Source of the DNA: DASUPK01 sp963782345
GTDB lineage: Bacteria > Actinomycetota > Thermoleophilia > Solirubrobacterales > 70-9
Direction of reading: 5' to 3'
NCBI GenBank assembly: GCA_963782345.1
Contig: CAWAJF010000007.1
Location: forward strand, 62,001-126,000
DNA: 64,000 nt
In this document: piece after piece, positions 15,462-24,686 of the stretch
How the letters are laid out: the number at the start of each line of letters is the position of its first letter
How positions within the stretch are numbered: position 1 is the stretch's first letter
Notes under the pieces: model-generated
Seen by the model: the letters and a program-made list of their open reading frames with translations, nothing else
What the model was told of the DNA's origin: nothing
Database searches by the model: none
Translations under genes and position numbers: made by a program

Positions 15462-17063
15462 ATGAGACAGGTACTCCTTTACGACACGACTTTGCGCGAC
15501 GGCATGCAGGGCCAGGGCATGTCCCTCTCCGCGCAGGAGAAGGCGCGCGTGGTCCGCAAGCTCGACGAGCTCGGCATCCACTTCATCGAGGCCGGATTCC
15601 CGGGCTCGAACCCCAAGGAGCTCGAGCTCTTCGAGATGCTCGCCGAGACCGAGCTCCAGCAGGCGGCCGTCTGCGCGTTCGGGATGACCCGGCGCCGGGA
15701 CACGGCGGCTGCCGAGGATCCCGCCCTGCAGCTGCTCGCCACCGGATTCGCGCCGGTGGTGACCCTGGTCGGCAAGACCTGGGGGCTCCACCTCGAGAAG
15801 GTCACCAAGGTGAGCCGCGAGGAGAACCTGGCGATGATCGGCGACTCGGTCGCCTACCTGACGAACGCCGGCAAGCGCGTGATCTACGACGCCGAGCACT
15901 TCTTCGACGGCTATCGCGACGACGCCGGCTACGCCCTGGAGTGCCTGAGGGCCGCCGCGGACGCGGGGGCCGAGAACGTCACCCTGTGCGACACCAACGG
16001 CTCGAGCCTGCCGAGCCAGATCGGAGAGGCGACTAAGGCGACGGTCGAGGCCCTCGAGGTCCCCGTCGGAATCCATACCCACAACGACCTCGAGTGCGCC
16101 GTCGCCAACTCGCTCGCCGCCGTCGATCAGGGCGCGAGCCTCGTCCAGGGGACGATGAACGGGATCGGCGAGCGCACCGGCAACGCCAACCTGACCTCGA
16201 TCCTGCCCGACCTCCAGCTGAAGATGGGATGTGAGTGCGTCGCGCCCGAGCGGCTCGCCCGACTGACCGGCATCGCGCACTACATCGACGAGCTCCTCAA
16301 CGTCAACCCGGATCCCGACCAGCCGTTCGTCGGCCGCAACGCCTTCGCGCACAAGGGCGGCATGCACGTGGCCGGGGTGAACGCCGACGCCCGCACCTTC
16401 GAGCACATGGAGCCCGCCGAGGTCGGCAACGAGCGCGAGATGGTGGTCTCGGAGCTCTCCGGCAAGGGCACCGTGCTGCAGCGCGCCGAGCGCTCCGGAA
16501 TCCCGCTCGACGACGAGCAGGCCGCGAAGGCGCTTCGCACCCTGAAGGAGCGCGAGCACCGCGGCTATCACTACGAGGCGGCGGACGCCTCGTTCGAGCT
16601 GCTCCTCCGCAAGGAGAGCGAGGACTACGAGCCGCTCTTCCGGCTCGAGGGCTTCCGCGTCCTGGTCGAGAAGCGCGAGGACGGCAAGGTCGTCACCGAG
16701 GCCACGATCAAGGTCTGGGTCGAGGGCGAGCGCTACCTCCGCACCGCCGAGGGCAACGGCCCGGTGAACGCGCTCGACACGGCGCTGCGCGAAGCGATCA
16801 TCGACCGCCACCCGCACCTCGCCGACATCGAGCTCACCAACTACAAGGTCCGGATCCTCGACGAGCACCACGGGACCGGCGCCGTCACCCGCGTCCTCCT
16901 GGATTCGTCCGACGGCGAGCGCGAATGGGGCTCGATCGGCGTCTCCGAGAACATCATCGAGGCCTCGTGGGAGGCGCTGGTCGACTCGCTCGAGTACGCC
17001 TTCCAGCCACGCGAAGACACCACCCCGCCGAGTGAACGAACCGATCCCGCTCGCACGACCTGA
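15462..17063 (+). CDS. cimA: (R)-citramalate synthase
   Basis: 533 residues starting MRQVLLYDTTLRDGMQGQGM. It is LeuA-like but of the citramalate synthase type, which condenses pyruvate with acetyl-CoA to begin isoleucine synthesis without threonine deaminase. Features include FIEAGFPGSNPKE, the metal motif THNDLECAVANSLAAVDQGA, GIGERTGNANL, FVGRNAFAHKGGMHVAGV and a C-terminal regulatory domain (about 410-520). NAFAHKGGMHV distinguishes it from the leuA gene at 4555, which has ESGIHQDG. The ATG at 15462 matches the conserved N-terminus. Its end overlaps the next gene by 32 bases. Confidence 0.88.
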   Translation: MRQVLLYDTTLRDGMQGQGMSLSAQEKARVVRKLDELGIHFIEAGFPGSNPKELELFEMLAETELQQAAVCAFGMTRRRDTAAAEDPALQLLATGFAPVVTLVGKTWGLHLEKVTKVSREENLAMIGDSVAYLTNAGKRVIYDAEHFFDGYRDDAGYALECLRAAADAGAENVTLCDTNGSSLPSQIGEATKATVEALEVPVGIHTHNDLECAVANSLAAVDQGASLVQGTMNGIGERTGNANLTSILPDLQLKMGCECVAPERLARLTGIAHYIDELLNVNPDPDQPFVGRNAFAHKGGMHVAGVNADARTFEHMEPAEVGNEREMVVSELSGKGTVLQRAERSGIPLDDEQAAKALRTLKEREHRGYHYEAADASFELLLRKESEDYEPLFRLEGFRVLVEKREDGKVVTEATIKVWVEGERYLRTAEGNGPVNALDTALREAIIDRHPHLADIELTNYKVRILDEHHGTGAVTRVLLDSSDGEREWGSIGVSENIIEASWEALVDSLEYAFQPREDTTPPSERTDPARTT

Positions 17064-18189
17064 GCTCGGCCCGCGCGAGGAGGAGCTGCTGCTGGAGGTC
17101 GTGCGCTCCGGCTCTCTCTCGCTGGGTCCGAAGCTCGAGCAGTTCGAGCGAGACTTCTCGGATTGGATCGGCGGCGACGTCTACGCCGTCGCGGTTTCGA
17201 GCGGCACGGCGGCGCTGCATCTGGGCGTTCGGGCGCAGGGCTGGTCGGACGGGGACGAGGTCATCACCAGCCCGCTCAGCTTCGTCGCCTCGACGAACTG
17301 CCTGCTCTACGAGGGAGCGGCCCCGGCCTTCTGCGACATCGACCCGGTCACGCTCAACCTCGATCCGGTGCTGGCCGCCGCGGCGGTGGGGGAGAGGACC
17401 GCGGGCCTCCTGCCGGTGCACATCTTCGGCTACCCCGCGGACCTGCCGGCGTTCGGCACGATCGCCTCGGAGAGCGGGATCGGCCTGATCGAGGACGCCT
17501 GTCAGGCCCTCGGCGCGGTCGACAGGACGGGCCGCAAGATCGGCATGGACGGCAACATCGCCACCTTCGCGTTCTACGCGAACAAGCAGATGACGACTGG
17601 CGAGGGTGGGATGCTGATCACCCCGGATCGCGAGACCGCCGATGCGGTACGCAGCGAGCGGAACCAGGGGCGCGCCCCGGACATGGGGCAGATCGAGCAT
17701 GATCGGCTGGGCTTCAACTACCGCCTGAGCGATCTCCACGCCGCGATCGGGATCGCACAGCTCGAGCGCCTTGGAGAGATGCTGAATGCGCGCGAGAACG
17801 TGGCCGCCCTATACCGAGAGCGGCTCACTCAGCTCGGCGCCGCACCGGCCGGGGAGCACGACGACCACGACATCGTCCTGCCCTGCGAGAACCGCGGAGA
17901 CGAGCGACGCAGCTGGTTCGTATTCGTGGTCCAGCTGCCCGGCGGGAGCGACCGTGAGGCGGTGATCTCATCCCTGGCGTCAAACGGGATCGCCTCGAAG
18001 GCGTACCTGCCATGCATCCACCTGATGCCGCCATACCGGGAGCGCTTCGGCTTCGAGGAAGGCCAGTTCCCGATCGCGGAGCGGGTGGCGGAGCGCTCCG
18101 TGGCTCTGCCGTTCTTCACCTCGATGACCGAATCGCAGGTCGACCGGGTCTGCACGGCGCTCGGCGAAGCGCTCGGTATCCAACCCTAG
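17032..18189 (+). CDS. DegT/DnrJ/EryC1/StrS family aminotransferase
   Basis: 385 residues, PLP-dependent fold type I. Key segments are VSSGTAALHLGVRAQGWSDG, SPLSFVASTNCLLYEGAAP, IEDACQALGAV and the PLP lysine in YANKQMTTGEGGML (about residue 185). A RNQGRAPDMG segment and a final HLMPPYRERFGF follow. Relatives aminate nucleotide-linked keto sugars for polysaccharide or glycan synthesis. No sugar-nucleotide gene is nearby, so the substrate is unknown. The GTG at 17032 makes a 32-base overlap with cimA, the best fit to the family start (NEPIPLARPELG). Confidence 0.82.
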   Translation: MNEPIPLARPELGPREEELLLEVVRSGSLSLGPKLEQFERDFSDWIGGDVYAVAVSSGTAALHLGVRAQGWSDGDEVITSPLSFVASTNCLLYEGAAPAFCDIDPVTLNLDPVLAAAAVGERTAGLLPVHIFGYPADLPAFGTIASESGIGLIEDACQALGAVDRTGRKIGMDGNIATFAFYANKQMTTGEGGMLITPDRETADAVRSERNQGRAPDMGQIEHDRLGFNYRLSDLHAAIGIAQLERLGEMLNARENVAALYRERLTQLGAAPAGEHDDHDIVLPCENRGDERRSWFVFVVQLPGGSDREAVISSLASNGIASKAYLPCIHLMPPYRERFGFEEGQFPIAERVAERSVALPFFTSMTESQVDRVCTALGEALGIQP

Positions 18190-18199
18190 ACTCCGGGTC

Positions 18200-19570
18200 A
18201 TGTCCCGCTTCGGCGAAGAACAGGACCCGCTGTTCCGGCGGATCAACTCCTCGATCTCCTTCGACTGGCGCCTGGCGTCGTTCGACATCGAGCAGTCGAA
18301 GGCGCACGCTCGCGCCCTCGCCAGGCTCGATGTGCTCGACGAGGCGGAGCTCGAGCAGATCACCCAGGGTCTCGACCGGGTTGGGGGGGAGCTGGAGGCC
18401 GGGTCCTTTCAGTTCAGAGAGGACGACGAGGACATCCACATGGCGATCGAGCGCCGGCTCACGGAGCTGATCGGAGCGCTCGGCGGCAAGCTCCATACCG
18501 CGCGCTCGCGGAACGACCAGGTCGCCACCGACCTGTCGCTGCTCGTCCGGGCTCACGCCGCCCGCGCGATCGCCCTGCTCGAGAGCCTGATGGAGACCCT
18601 GATCGCACAGGCCGAGGCCCACCGTGACTGGCCCGCGCCGTCCTACACGCACCTCCAGCGCGCCCAACCGGTCTACCTCGGCCACCATCTGCTCGCCTAC
18701 TTCTGGATGTTCCAGCGCGACGCCCGCCGCTTCTTCCGCGCGGCCGAGGCGACGACGGACATGCCGGCGGGCTCGGGGGCGCTGGCCGGGCTCAACTGGG
18801 ATGTCGACCGGGACGCGCTCGCCGCCGATCTCGGCTTTGAGCGGCCTTGTCCGAACTCGCTCGACGCGGTCTCGAACCGCGACTTCGCCCTCGATTACCT
18901 CTCGGCGGCCTCGATCTGCGCGATGCACCTCTCACGGCTGGGGTCCGAGATCGTGCTCTGGTCGAGCCAGGAGTTCGGATTCTGCGAGCTCCCCGATTCC
19001 TTCGCCTCGGGCTCGAGCATCATGCCCCAGAAGAAGAACCCTGACGCCGCGGAGCTGCTGCGCGGCAAGGCGCCGCGGGTCGCATCCTCGCTGGCCAGCC
19101 TGCTCGGCACGATGCACGCCCTGCCGCTCGCCTACAGCAAGGATCTCCAGGAGGACAAGGAGCCGCTCTTCGACGCGATCGACAACCTCGAGCTCTGCCT
19201 GGCTGCCGCGACGGGAATGCTGGGCGGAATCAGCTTCAATCGCGAGCGGCTCGCTGCGGCGGCCGAGGACGAGATGCTGGCAGCCACCGACCTCGCCGAC
19301 GCACTGGTCCAGGAGGGCGTCCCGTTCCGGGAGGCCCACGGCCTCGTCGGCGGCCTGGTCAGAGCGGCCCTCGAGGCCGGCAAGCCGCTCTCGGAGCTGA
19401 CCGATACGCACCTCGACGGCGTCCCCGACGACGCGAGGCAGGCCGTCCGGCGCGCTCTCGAGTCCGGGCGGACGATCGAGTCGAAGGTGTCGGCGGGCGG
19501 CACTTCCTCTGCACGCGTGGAGGAGCAACTCGAGAAAGCGCGCGAGGCGCTCACCACACTCCGAGCGTGA
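18200..19570 (+). CDS. argH: Argininosuccinate lyase
   Basis: 456 residues. It splits argininosuccinate into arginine and fumarate. Fumarase/aspartase superfamily motifs are clear: RSRNDQVATDLSLLVR (about 97-112), YTHLQRAQPVYLGHHLLAY (about 150) and the signature GSSIMPQKKNPDAAELLRG (about 270-288) with the catalytic Ser. The ATG at 18200 lies 10 bases after the previous stop. No other arg gene is in the window. The final codons overlap the glycosylase start as GTGA. Confidence 0.93.
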   Translation: MSRFGEEQDPLFRRINSSISFDWRLASFDIEQSKAHARALARLDVLDEAELEQITQGLDRVGGELEAGSFQFREDDEDIHMAIERRLTELIGALGGKLHTARSRNDQVATDLSLLVRAHAARAIALLESLMETLIAQAEAHRDWPAPSYTHLQRAQPVYLGHHLLAYFWMFQRDARRFFRAAEATTDMPAGSGALAGLNWDVDRDALAADLGFERPCPNSLDAVSNRDFALDYLSAASICAMHLSRLGSEIVLWSSQEFGFCELPDSFASGSSIMPQKKNPDAAELLRGKAPRVASSLASLLGTMHALPLAYSKDLQEDKEPLFDAIDNLELCLAAATGMLGGISFNRERLAAAAEDEMLAATDLADALVQEGVPFREAHGLVGGLVRAALEAGKPLSELTDTHLDGVPDDARQAVRRALESGRTIESKVSAGGTSSARVEEQLEKAREALTTLRA

Positions 19571-20163
19571 ACCGCGACTTCTTCGACCGCTCCGTCCACG
19601 AGGTCGCGCGCGATCTGATCGGATGCGAGCTGGCGGTCGGCGAGACCGCCGGGATCATCGTCGAGACGGAGGCCTACGACGAGACCGAACCGGCCTGCCA
19701 CGCCTACATCGGGCGGACCGCGCGCAACGAAGTCCTCTTCGGCCCGCCTGGCCACGCGTATGTCTACCTCTCCTACGGCATCCACAGCCTGCTGAACGCC
19801 GTTGCCGAGCCCGAGGGCAGCGCGGCCGCCGTACTGATCCGCGCACTGGAGCCGACGCGCGGAATCGAGCTGATGCGCAAGCGGCGCGCCCGCCAGGACA
19901 CCGAGGGACTTTGCTCCGGCCCGGGGAAACTCACCGAGGCGCTCGGCGTCGGGCTGTCCCTGAACGGCGCGGACCTGGGTGAATCACCATTTGAGATCTC
20001 CCCTCGCCGGGAGGAGTGGAGCGACGTGGAAGCGATCACCGGTCCGCGGATCGGGATCACGAAGGCCGCCGAGCTTCCGTGGCGCCACTGCGTGAAGGGC
20101 AGCCGGTTCGTCTCCCGACCGTGGCCCGCCTCGGCCTCGAGCGCGATCGGCCGCGCTGCGTAG
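19567..20163 (+). CDS. DNA-3-methyladenine glycosylase (AAG/MPG type)
   Basis: 198 residues from GTG. Base-excision repair enzyme that removes alkylated purines. The family signature is complete: VARDLIGCELAVGE, the catalytic region IIVETEAYDETEPACHAY (Glu near residue 37), then GRTARNEVLFGPPGHAYVYLSYGIHSLLNAVAEP, and near the end GPRIGITKAAELPWRHCVKGSRFVS. The length is typical. It overlaps argH by 4 bases, and its TAG directly abuts the reversed stop of the convergent penicillin-binding protein gene. Confidence 0.92.
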   Translation: MNRDFFDRSVHEVARDLIGCELAVGETAGIIVETEAYDETEPACHAYIGRTARNEVLFGPPGHAYVYLSYGIHSLLNAVAEPEGSAAAVLIRALEPTRGIELMRKRRARQDTEGLCSGPGKLTEALGVGLSLNGADLGESPFEISPRREEWSDVEAITGPRIGITKAAELPWRHCVKGSRFVSRPWPASASSAIGRAA

Positions 20164-23121
20164 CTAGAGACCCGTACCGCCGGTGCCGCCCGTGGCACCG
20201 CCACCGCCACCGCCACCGCCGCCGGCCCCACCGCCACCGCCACCGCCGCCGGGGGTGGGGGCAGGGGCACTGGTGTTTCCTCCGCCACCACCGCCGGTGC
20301 CGGAAGAAGACGACGAAGACGAGGAGCTCGACGAGGGCGGAGAGTACGGAGTTCCACTGCTGCTGCTCGAAGTCGAGCTGCTCGAGCTGCCCTTGTTGTT
20401 GGCCTCGGCCTTGTGCTGGCGGTAGATCGACTCGACCGCCGACATGATCCGCCCCCAGATCAGCGCGGGGTAGGTGCCGCCGTCGACCGGGCCGCCGTTG
20501 TAGTCCGTCGACATCGACTCGGTGCTGTCCGGATGGCCGACCCAGACGCATGCCGTGAAGTGGTCGCTTCCGCCGCAGAACCACGCGTCGCCGTTGTTCT
20601 CGGTCGTGCCGGTCTTGCCCCAGGCGAAGCCGCCGGTCTGGGCGAGTCTCCCGGTGCCGCCGAGCACGTTCGCGCGGAGGATGCTCTTCACCTCGTTCGC
20701 GACGCTCGAGGAGAGAACGCGGATCTTCCTCGGCTTGTTCTCAGCGACCGTGTCGCCGTTCGCAGCCGTGACCTTGTCGATCGCCACCGGACCGAGGTCG
20801 TACGGCCTGTTGTTCGGACCAACCGTGCTGTCCAGGTTGCCGCCGACGCGCTCGCCGCCCGTGGAGATCGTCTCGTAGGCGTGCGTCATCTCGAGCGGCG
20901 TGACGCCCGGGTCGATCGCTCCGAGGACCATCGACGGGTTCGTCGAGAACTTGGTGACGATCCCCATCCGGTGCGCCGTGTGGGCGATCCGCTTCGTGCC
21001 GCCCTTGACGGCGGGGCTGCCGCCGCATCCCGAGGTACAGCGCAGCGTGTCACCGAGCGCCAGCTCGGCGAAGACCGAGTTGTCCGAGTGGAGCGTCGCG
21101 TCGTAGAGGCTGGAGCTGCCGAAGTACTCGTCGCTGTAGTTGTGGACGTCGAAGTACTCGTGCTTCGAGTGCGGGACCTTGAAGATCTTCTCGTTCGAGG
21201 CGTAGGAGGTGTTCGGCGAGATCCCCTGGGTCAGCGCGGTCGCGAGCGTGAAGGGCTTGAACGCTGAACCGGGCTGCCGGTGGCCGTTGGTGGCCAGGTT
21301 GAAGGGGTGTGACCGGAAGTCGTTGCCGCCGACCATCGCCTTGACCTCACCGGTGGAGTTGTCGATCACCACGGCCGAGGCGGTCGGAGCCACTCCGGCG
21401 AGAGTGCTCTGCGCGATGTCCTGCGCCGTGTTCTGCATGTCGAGATCGAGCGAGCTGTGGACCTGGTAGCCGCCGCCGAAGGCGCGGCCGGCGCCGTACA
21501 GGTCGACGACCTGCTGGCGGAGCCAAGAGGTGTAGTAGGGGGAGAGCGAGTCGTCGCTCGGGCGCGCGATGTCCGACGCGACGGGGATCTGCGCGGCGAC
21601 CGCGGCGTTGTATTCCGACTCGGTGATGTCGCCCTGGTCCAGCATGTCCTTGAGCACCAGGTTGCGGCGGTCCTGTGCCGCCTGCGGGTTCGCCCGGGGG
21701 GAGAAGGCCGACGGCGAGGCGATGATCCCGGCCAGCATCGCGGCTTCGGGAGGGGTCAGGACCTTCGCGCAGGGATCGCCCCCGGTCGTCCCGCAGCCGG
21801 GGTGGTGCTTGCCGAAGTACGTGCGCGCCGCGGCCTCGATGCCGTAGGCCCCCTCTCCGAAGTAGATCGTGTTGAGGTACTCGGTGAGGATCTTGTCCTT
21901 CGTCCACTGGCGCTCGAGGTGATAGGCGAGCGCGGCCTCGCGGAACTTCTCGAACACCGTTCTGCTGCCCTGAGCCTCGAGAGCGTTCTTGACGAACTGC
22001 TCGGTGATCGTCGAGGCGCCCTGTGTGGATCCTCCGGGCAGGAGATCGGCGAGGCCGGCTCGGAACATGCCCTGTATGTCGACGCCGTTGTGCTCGTAGA
22101 AGCGGCGGTCCTCGATCGCGACGGCCGCCTGCTTCATATACGGGGAGATCTGATCAGAGTCGTCCAGGACACGGTTGTTGTTGTTGAGCAACGTCCCGAT
22201 CTTGTTGCCCTGGTCGTCGAGGACGACCGAGTTCTTGGCCTCGGCGAACTCCTTCTTGTTCTCGAGCTGAGGCAGGTCCTGCGAGATCGCCATCATCATC
22301 CCGAAGAAGGTCGAGACGATCGCCAGCAGCCCGAGGCCGGCGAGGATGATCAGCAGGCGCAGCTTCTTGATGCGACCCGGCTGCGGCTTGCGCGGCCTCC
22401 GTGAGCTGATCCGGCGGGGAAGACGCGGCGGTGGTGGTGGCTTGCCGTCGCCACCGGCCGAAGCCGGGCGAGGCTGCGGGAGGCTCGAGGGAACGCGCTC
22501 GCGAAGCGCCTGGACGCGATCGCGGCTCTCGGCGATCCGCTCGCCGCCCACGCGGCGGAGGCTTTGCACGCCACCGCGGACGGCGTTGCGGACGGCGGAC
22601 CCCCGCCGCGCGACGCCGCTCTTCTGCGGCTGCTGCTCGAGCACCGACTCGAAGTCCACTTCATCGGCGTCCTCGCTATCGATGCGGTCCCTCTCGACGT
22701 CCAGATCGAGAATCGGGCTCGGGCGACGAGACGCGCGGCGGCGCGCTTCCTTGGCGAAGTTGCGTGCCTCGCCGGGGGTGGGCGGACCGGCGGGCCCGTC
22801 GTCTCGCTCGCGCAGCGGAGAGCGCGCGCCGGGCGAGAAGTCGTCATCGCCGAGGCTGAGCCAGTCACCCTCGTCGGGCCCCGGAGGCGCGAGGGGAGTG
22901 GTGCGCGAAGAGCCACTGCCGGCGCCATTCCCGTTCCCGCGGCCTCGACGGGACTCGCCGCTGTCGCCCTCGCCGCCATTGGCCTCGCCGTAATGCAGCT
23001 CGGGCAACTGACGGCCATTGCCGTTCCCTGGGGCTTCCTTCTCCTTCGGCTCGCGGTCCTCTGTCCGCGATGCCGATCGGCCCCGGTCTACGTCGAAGTC
23101 AAAATCGAAGTCGTCTGTCAT
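20164..23121 (-). CDS. Class A penicillin-binding protein (bifunctional transglycosylase/transpeptidase)
   Basis: 985 residues. A charged, low-complexity cytoplasmic region (1-250, rich in Arg, Gly, Pro) precedes one membrane helix (LRLLIILAGLGLLAIVSTFF, about 255-275). The glycosyltransferase domain has AIEDRRFYEHNGVD and STITEQFVKNAL. The transpeptidase domain has the SxxK motif in GSAFKPF, the SxN motif in HSDNSVFAEL and KTGTTENNGDAWFCG. It polymerises and cross-links peptidoglycan outside the membrane. The last 75 residues are Ser, Gly and Pro runs, probably a wall-spanning disordered tail. Both termini are longer than in most relatives. Confidence 0.92.
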   Translation of the reverse strand: MTDDFDFDFDVDRGRSASRTEDREPKEKEAPGNGNGRQLPELHYGEANGGEGDSGESRRGRGNGNGAGSGSSRTTPLAPPGPDEGDWLSLGDDDFSPGARSPLRERDDGPAGPPTPGEARNFAKEARRRASRRPSPILDLDVERDRIDSEDADEVDFESVLEQQPQKSGVARRGSAVRNAVRGGVQSLRRVGGERIAESRDRVQALRERVPSSLPQPRPASAGGDGKPPPPPRLPRRISSRRPRKPQPGRIKKLRLLIILAGLGLLAIVSTFFGMMMAISQDLPQLENKKEFAEAKNSVVLDDQGNKIGTLLNNNNRVLDDSDQISPYMKQAAVAIEDRRFYEHNGVDIQGMFRAGLADLLPGGSTQGASTITEQFVKNALEAQGSRTVFEKFREAALAYHLERQWTKDKILTEYLNTIYFGEGAYGIEAAARTYFGKHHPGCGTTGGDPCAKVLTPPEAAMLAGIIASPSAFSPRANPQAAQDRRNLVLKDMLDQGDITESEYNAAVAAQIPVASDIARPSDDSLSPYYTSWLRQQVVDLYGAGRAFGGGYQVHSSLDLDMQNTAQDIAQSTLAGVAPTASAVVIDNSTGEVKAMVGGNDFRSHPFNLATNGHRQPGSAFKPFTLATALTQGISPNTSYASNEKIFKVPHSKHEYFDVHNYSDEYFGSSSLYDATLHSDNSVFAELALGDTLRCTSGCGGSPAVKGGTKRIAHTAHRMGIVTKFSTNPSMVLGAIDPGVTPLEMTHAYETISTGGERVGGNLDSTVGPNNRPYDLGPVAIDKVTAANGDTVAENKPRKIRVLSSSVANEVKSILRANVLGGTGRLAQTGGFAWGKTGTTENNGDAWFCGGSDHFTACVWVGHPDSTESMSTDYNGGPVDGGTYPALIWGRIMSAVESIYRQHKAEANNKGSSSSSTSSSSSGTPYSPPSSSSSSSSSSSGTGGGGGGNTSAPAPTPGGGGGGGGAGGGGGGGGGATGGTGGTGL

Positions 23122-23328
23122 GTGGCTCAGCGCGACGCTTGGTGTCCAGCCTGCGCCCGCATCCAGATGCGCCTGAACGTGAAATCTAGGGGCATCAACA
23201 CAAATCGGGCTACGGTTGCGCGCACCCTCGGTTGATCTGTGCCCGGCCAGGCGGAACGGGGCAGTCTAGCATTGGCCTCGTGACGGAATTCCGGGTCAAA
23301 ACCGGCGTCGGCCCATGCGTGCGCGCGC

Positions 23329-24495
23329 ATGACTGACCTGGAGGTTCTACGTCGCGGGGCGGAGGAGGTCCTCCCCGAGGGGGCGCTCGAGAAGCAGCTC
23401 GCCAAGGGCGAGCCCCTGAGGGTCAAGCTGGGCATCGATCCCACCGCCCCCGACATCCACCTCGGGCACGTCGTCGTCCTCAGCAAGCTCGCGGAGTTCC
23501 AGCAGCAGGGACACCAGGTGGTGCTGATCATCGGCGACTACACGGCCCGGGTCGGGGATCCGAGCGGCCGCGACACGCAGCGGCCGGTCCTGACGGCCGA
23601 CCAGATCGAGGCCAACGCGAAGACCTTCCAGGACCAGGCTTTCAAGGTCCTGGACCGCGGCGCCACCGAGGTCCGCTTCAACAGCGAGTGGCTTGACATG
23701 CCCGCGCAGGAGCTCTTCCAGCTGATGGGGAAGGTGACCGTCGCGCGCCTGCTCGAGCGGGAGGACTTCACGAAGCGAATGAAGGCCGATCAGCCGATCT
23801 CATCCCTCGAGCTGCTCTATCCGATCCTCCAGGGCTACGACTCGGTGGCCATCCGCTCTGACGTCGAGCTGGGGGGGACCGACCAGAAGTTCAACCTGCT
23901 GTTCGGCCGCGACATCCAGCGTGCCTACGGCGTCGCCGAGCAGTCGATCATGACCCTGCCGATCCTGCCCGGGATCGACGGAGTCCGGCGGATGAGCAAG
24001 TCGCTGGGCAACTACGTCGGGGTCACCGACCCGCGCGAGGAGATGTTCGGGAAGCTGATGCGGATCCCGGACGATGCGATGGGCGTCTACTACGAGCTCC
24101 TGCTCGGTGAGCCTGAGCCAGATGCCCAGCCTGTGGTGGCGAAGCGCGCGCTCGCCCGCCGCATCGTGGAGCGCTTCCATGGGACCGAGGCAGCGGACGC
24201 CGCAGAGGCCCACTTCGACAAGCTCCACATTGCCCATGAGATCCCCGACGACGTGCCCGAGCTCCTCCTGGCCGATGCCGAGGGCGTCAACGGCGGGGAC
24301 GTGCATCTGCCCGCCCTGATCGCCGGCGTCTTCGGTATGTCCACCAGCGACGCCCGCAGGCTGATCGCCCAGGGCGGGGTGAAGATCGACGGGGAGGCCC
24401 TCCCTCCAGAGAGGCTCGACGTGGCCGCTGGCGAGCTCGGCGGCCGCGTTCTCCAGGTCGGGAAGCGGCGCTTCATCCGCCTGCTGACCTCCTAA
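23329..24495 (+). CDS. tyrS: Tyrosyl-tRNA synthetase
   Basis: 388 residues. Class I synthetase with HLGH in the HIGH position (DPTAPDIHLGHVVVLSKLAEF, about 38-58) and RMSKSLGNYVGV for KMSKS (about 222-233). An S4 RNA-binding domain (about 325-388, MSTSDARRLIAQGGVKIDGE) closes the protein. The length and the GDYTARVGDPSGRD segment point to the shorter TyrZ-like clade. No T-box was seen in the 207-base upstream region. The ribosomal RNA operon follows 430 bases downstream. Confidence 0.93.
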   Translation: MTDLEVLRRGAEEVLPEGALEKQLAKGEPLRVKLGIDPTAPDIHLGHVVVLSKLAEFQQQGHQVVLIIGDYTARVGDPSGRDTQRPVLTADQIEANAKTFQDQAFKVLDRGATEVRFNSEWLDMPAQELFQLMGKVTVARLLEREDFTKRMKADQPISSLELLYPILQGYDSVAIRSDVELGGTDQKFNLLFGRDIQRAYGVAEQSIMTLPILPGIDGVRRMSKSLGNYVGVTDPREEMFGKLMRIPDDAMGVYYELLLGEPEPDAQPVVAKRALARRIVERFHGTEAADAAEAHFDKLHIAHEIPDDVPELLLADAEGVNGGDVHLPALIAGVFGMSTSDARRLIAQGGVKIDGEALPPERLDVAAGELGGRVLQVGKRRFIRLLTS

Positions 24496-24546
24496 GCCCT
24501 GGATTTGCAGGCAGTTTGGGCGCGCGGATATTTTTGGCTCCACGCC

Positions 24547-24575
24547 TCGACCTGACGCCCGTGGCGGGCTATACT
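24547..24575 (+). promoter_or_regulatory. Putative rRNA operon promoter
   Basis: TCGACC (24547-24552) and TATACT (24570-24575) with a 17-base spacer. The preceding GCGGATATTTTTGGC (24525-24540) is the most AT-rich stretch nearby and could act as an UP-like element. The leuA promoter proposed at 4386-4414 has the same -35 hexamer and spacing. Confidence 0.55.
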
Positions 24576-24581
24576 CCCCGG

Positions 24582-24686
24582 TCGCTCTTGCTTCGGACTA
24601 CGAAGAGAGCCGCCTCGTAAGAGGAGCCTTGGTCGGCCGCTCGGCGGTCGATCGCGACGGGCCCCTCCGAACGAGGGGCCCTTTTT
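24582..24686 (+). ncRNA. Structured leader or small RNA ending in a terminator
   Basis: Transcription from the TATACT box would pass through three hairpins before reaching 16S. The first is GCTCT..CTTCG / CGAAGAGAGC (about 24585-24611). The second is a CCTC-GTAA-GAGG tetraloop hairpin (about 24614-24625). The third is the terminator-like stem at 24659-24686. No coding frame fits. It may be an attenuated rRNA leader or a separate small RNA. I do not recognise the family. Confidence 0.35.
24659..24686 (+). terminator. Intrinsic terminator between the promoter and 16S rRNA
   Basis: A perfect 9-bp stem GGGCCCCTC/GAGGGGCCC with a 5-base loop is followed immediately by TTTTT. It could end tyrS transcripts. 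But it also lies downstream of the best rRNA promoter, so the operon must read through it, presumably with antitermination. Confidence 0.75.

Noticed and set aside
20164..20425. Pro-rich plus-strand frame opposite the Ser/Gly tail of the penicillin-binding protein
   Set aside because: It is the mirror of the low-complexity repeat coding the Gly/Ser runs and has no independent support.
23122..23328. T-box riboswitch expected upstream of tyrS
   Set aside because: No specifier stem, no T-box core sequence and no terminator/antiterminator pair could be found in the 207 bases.
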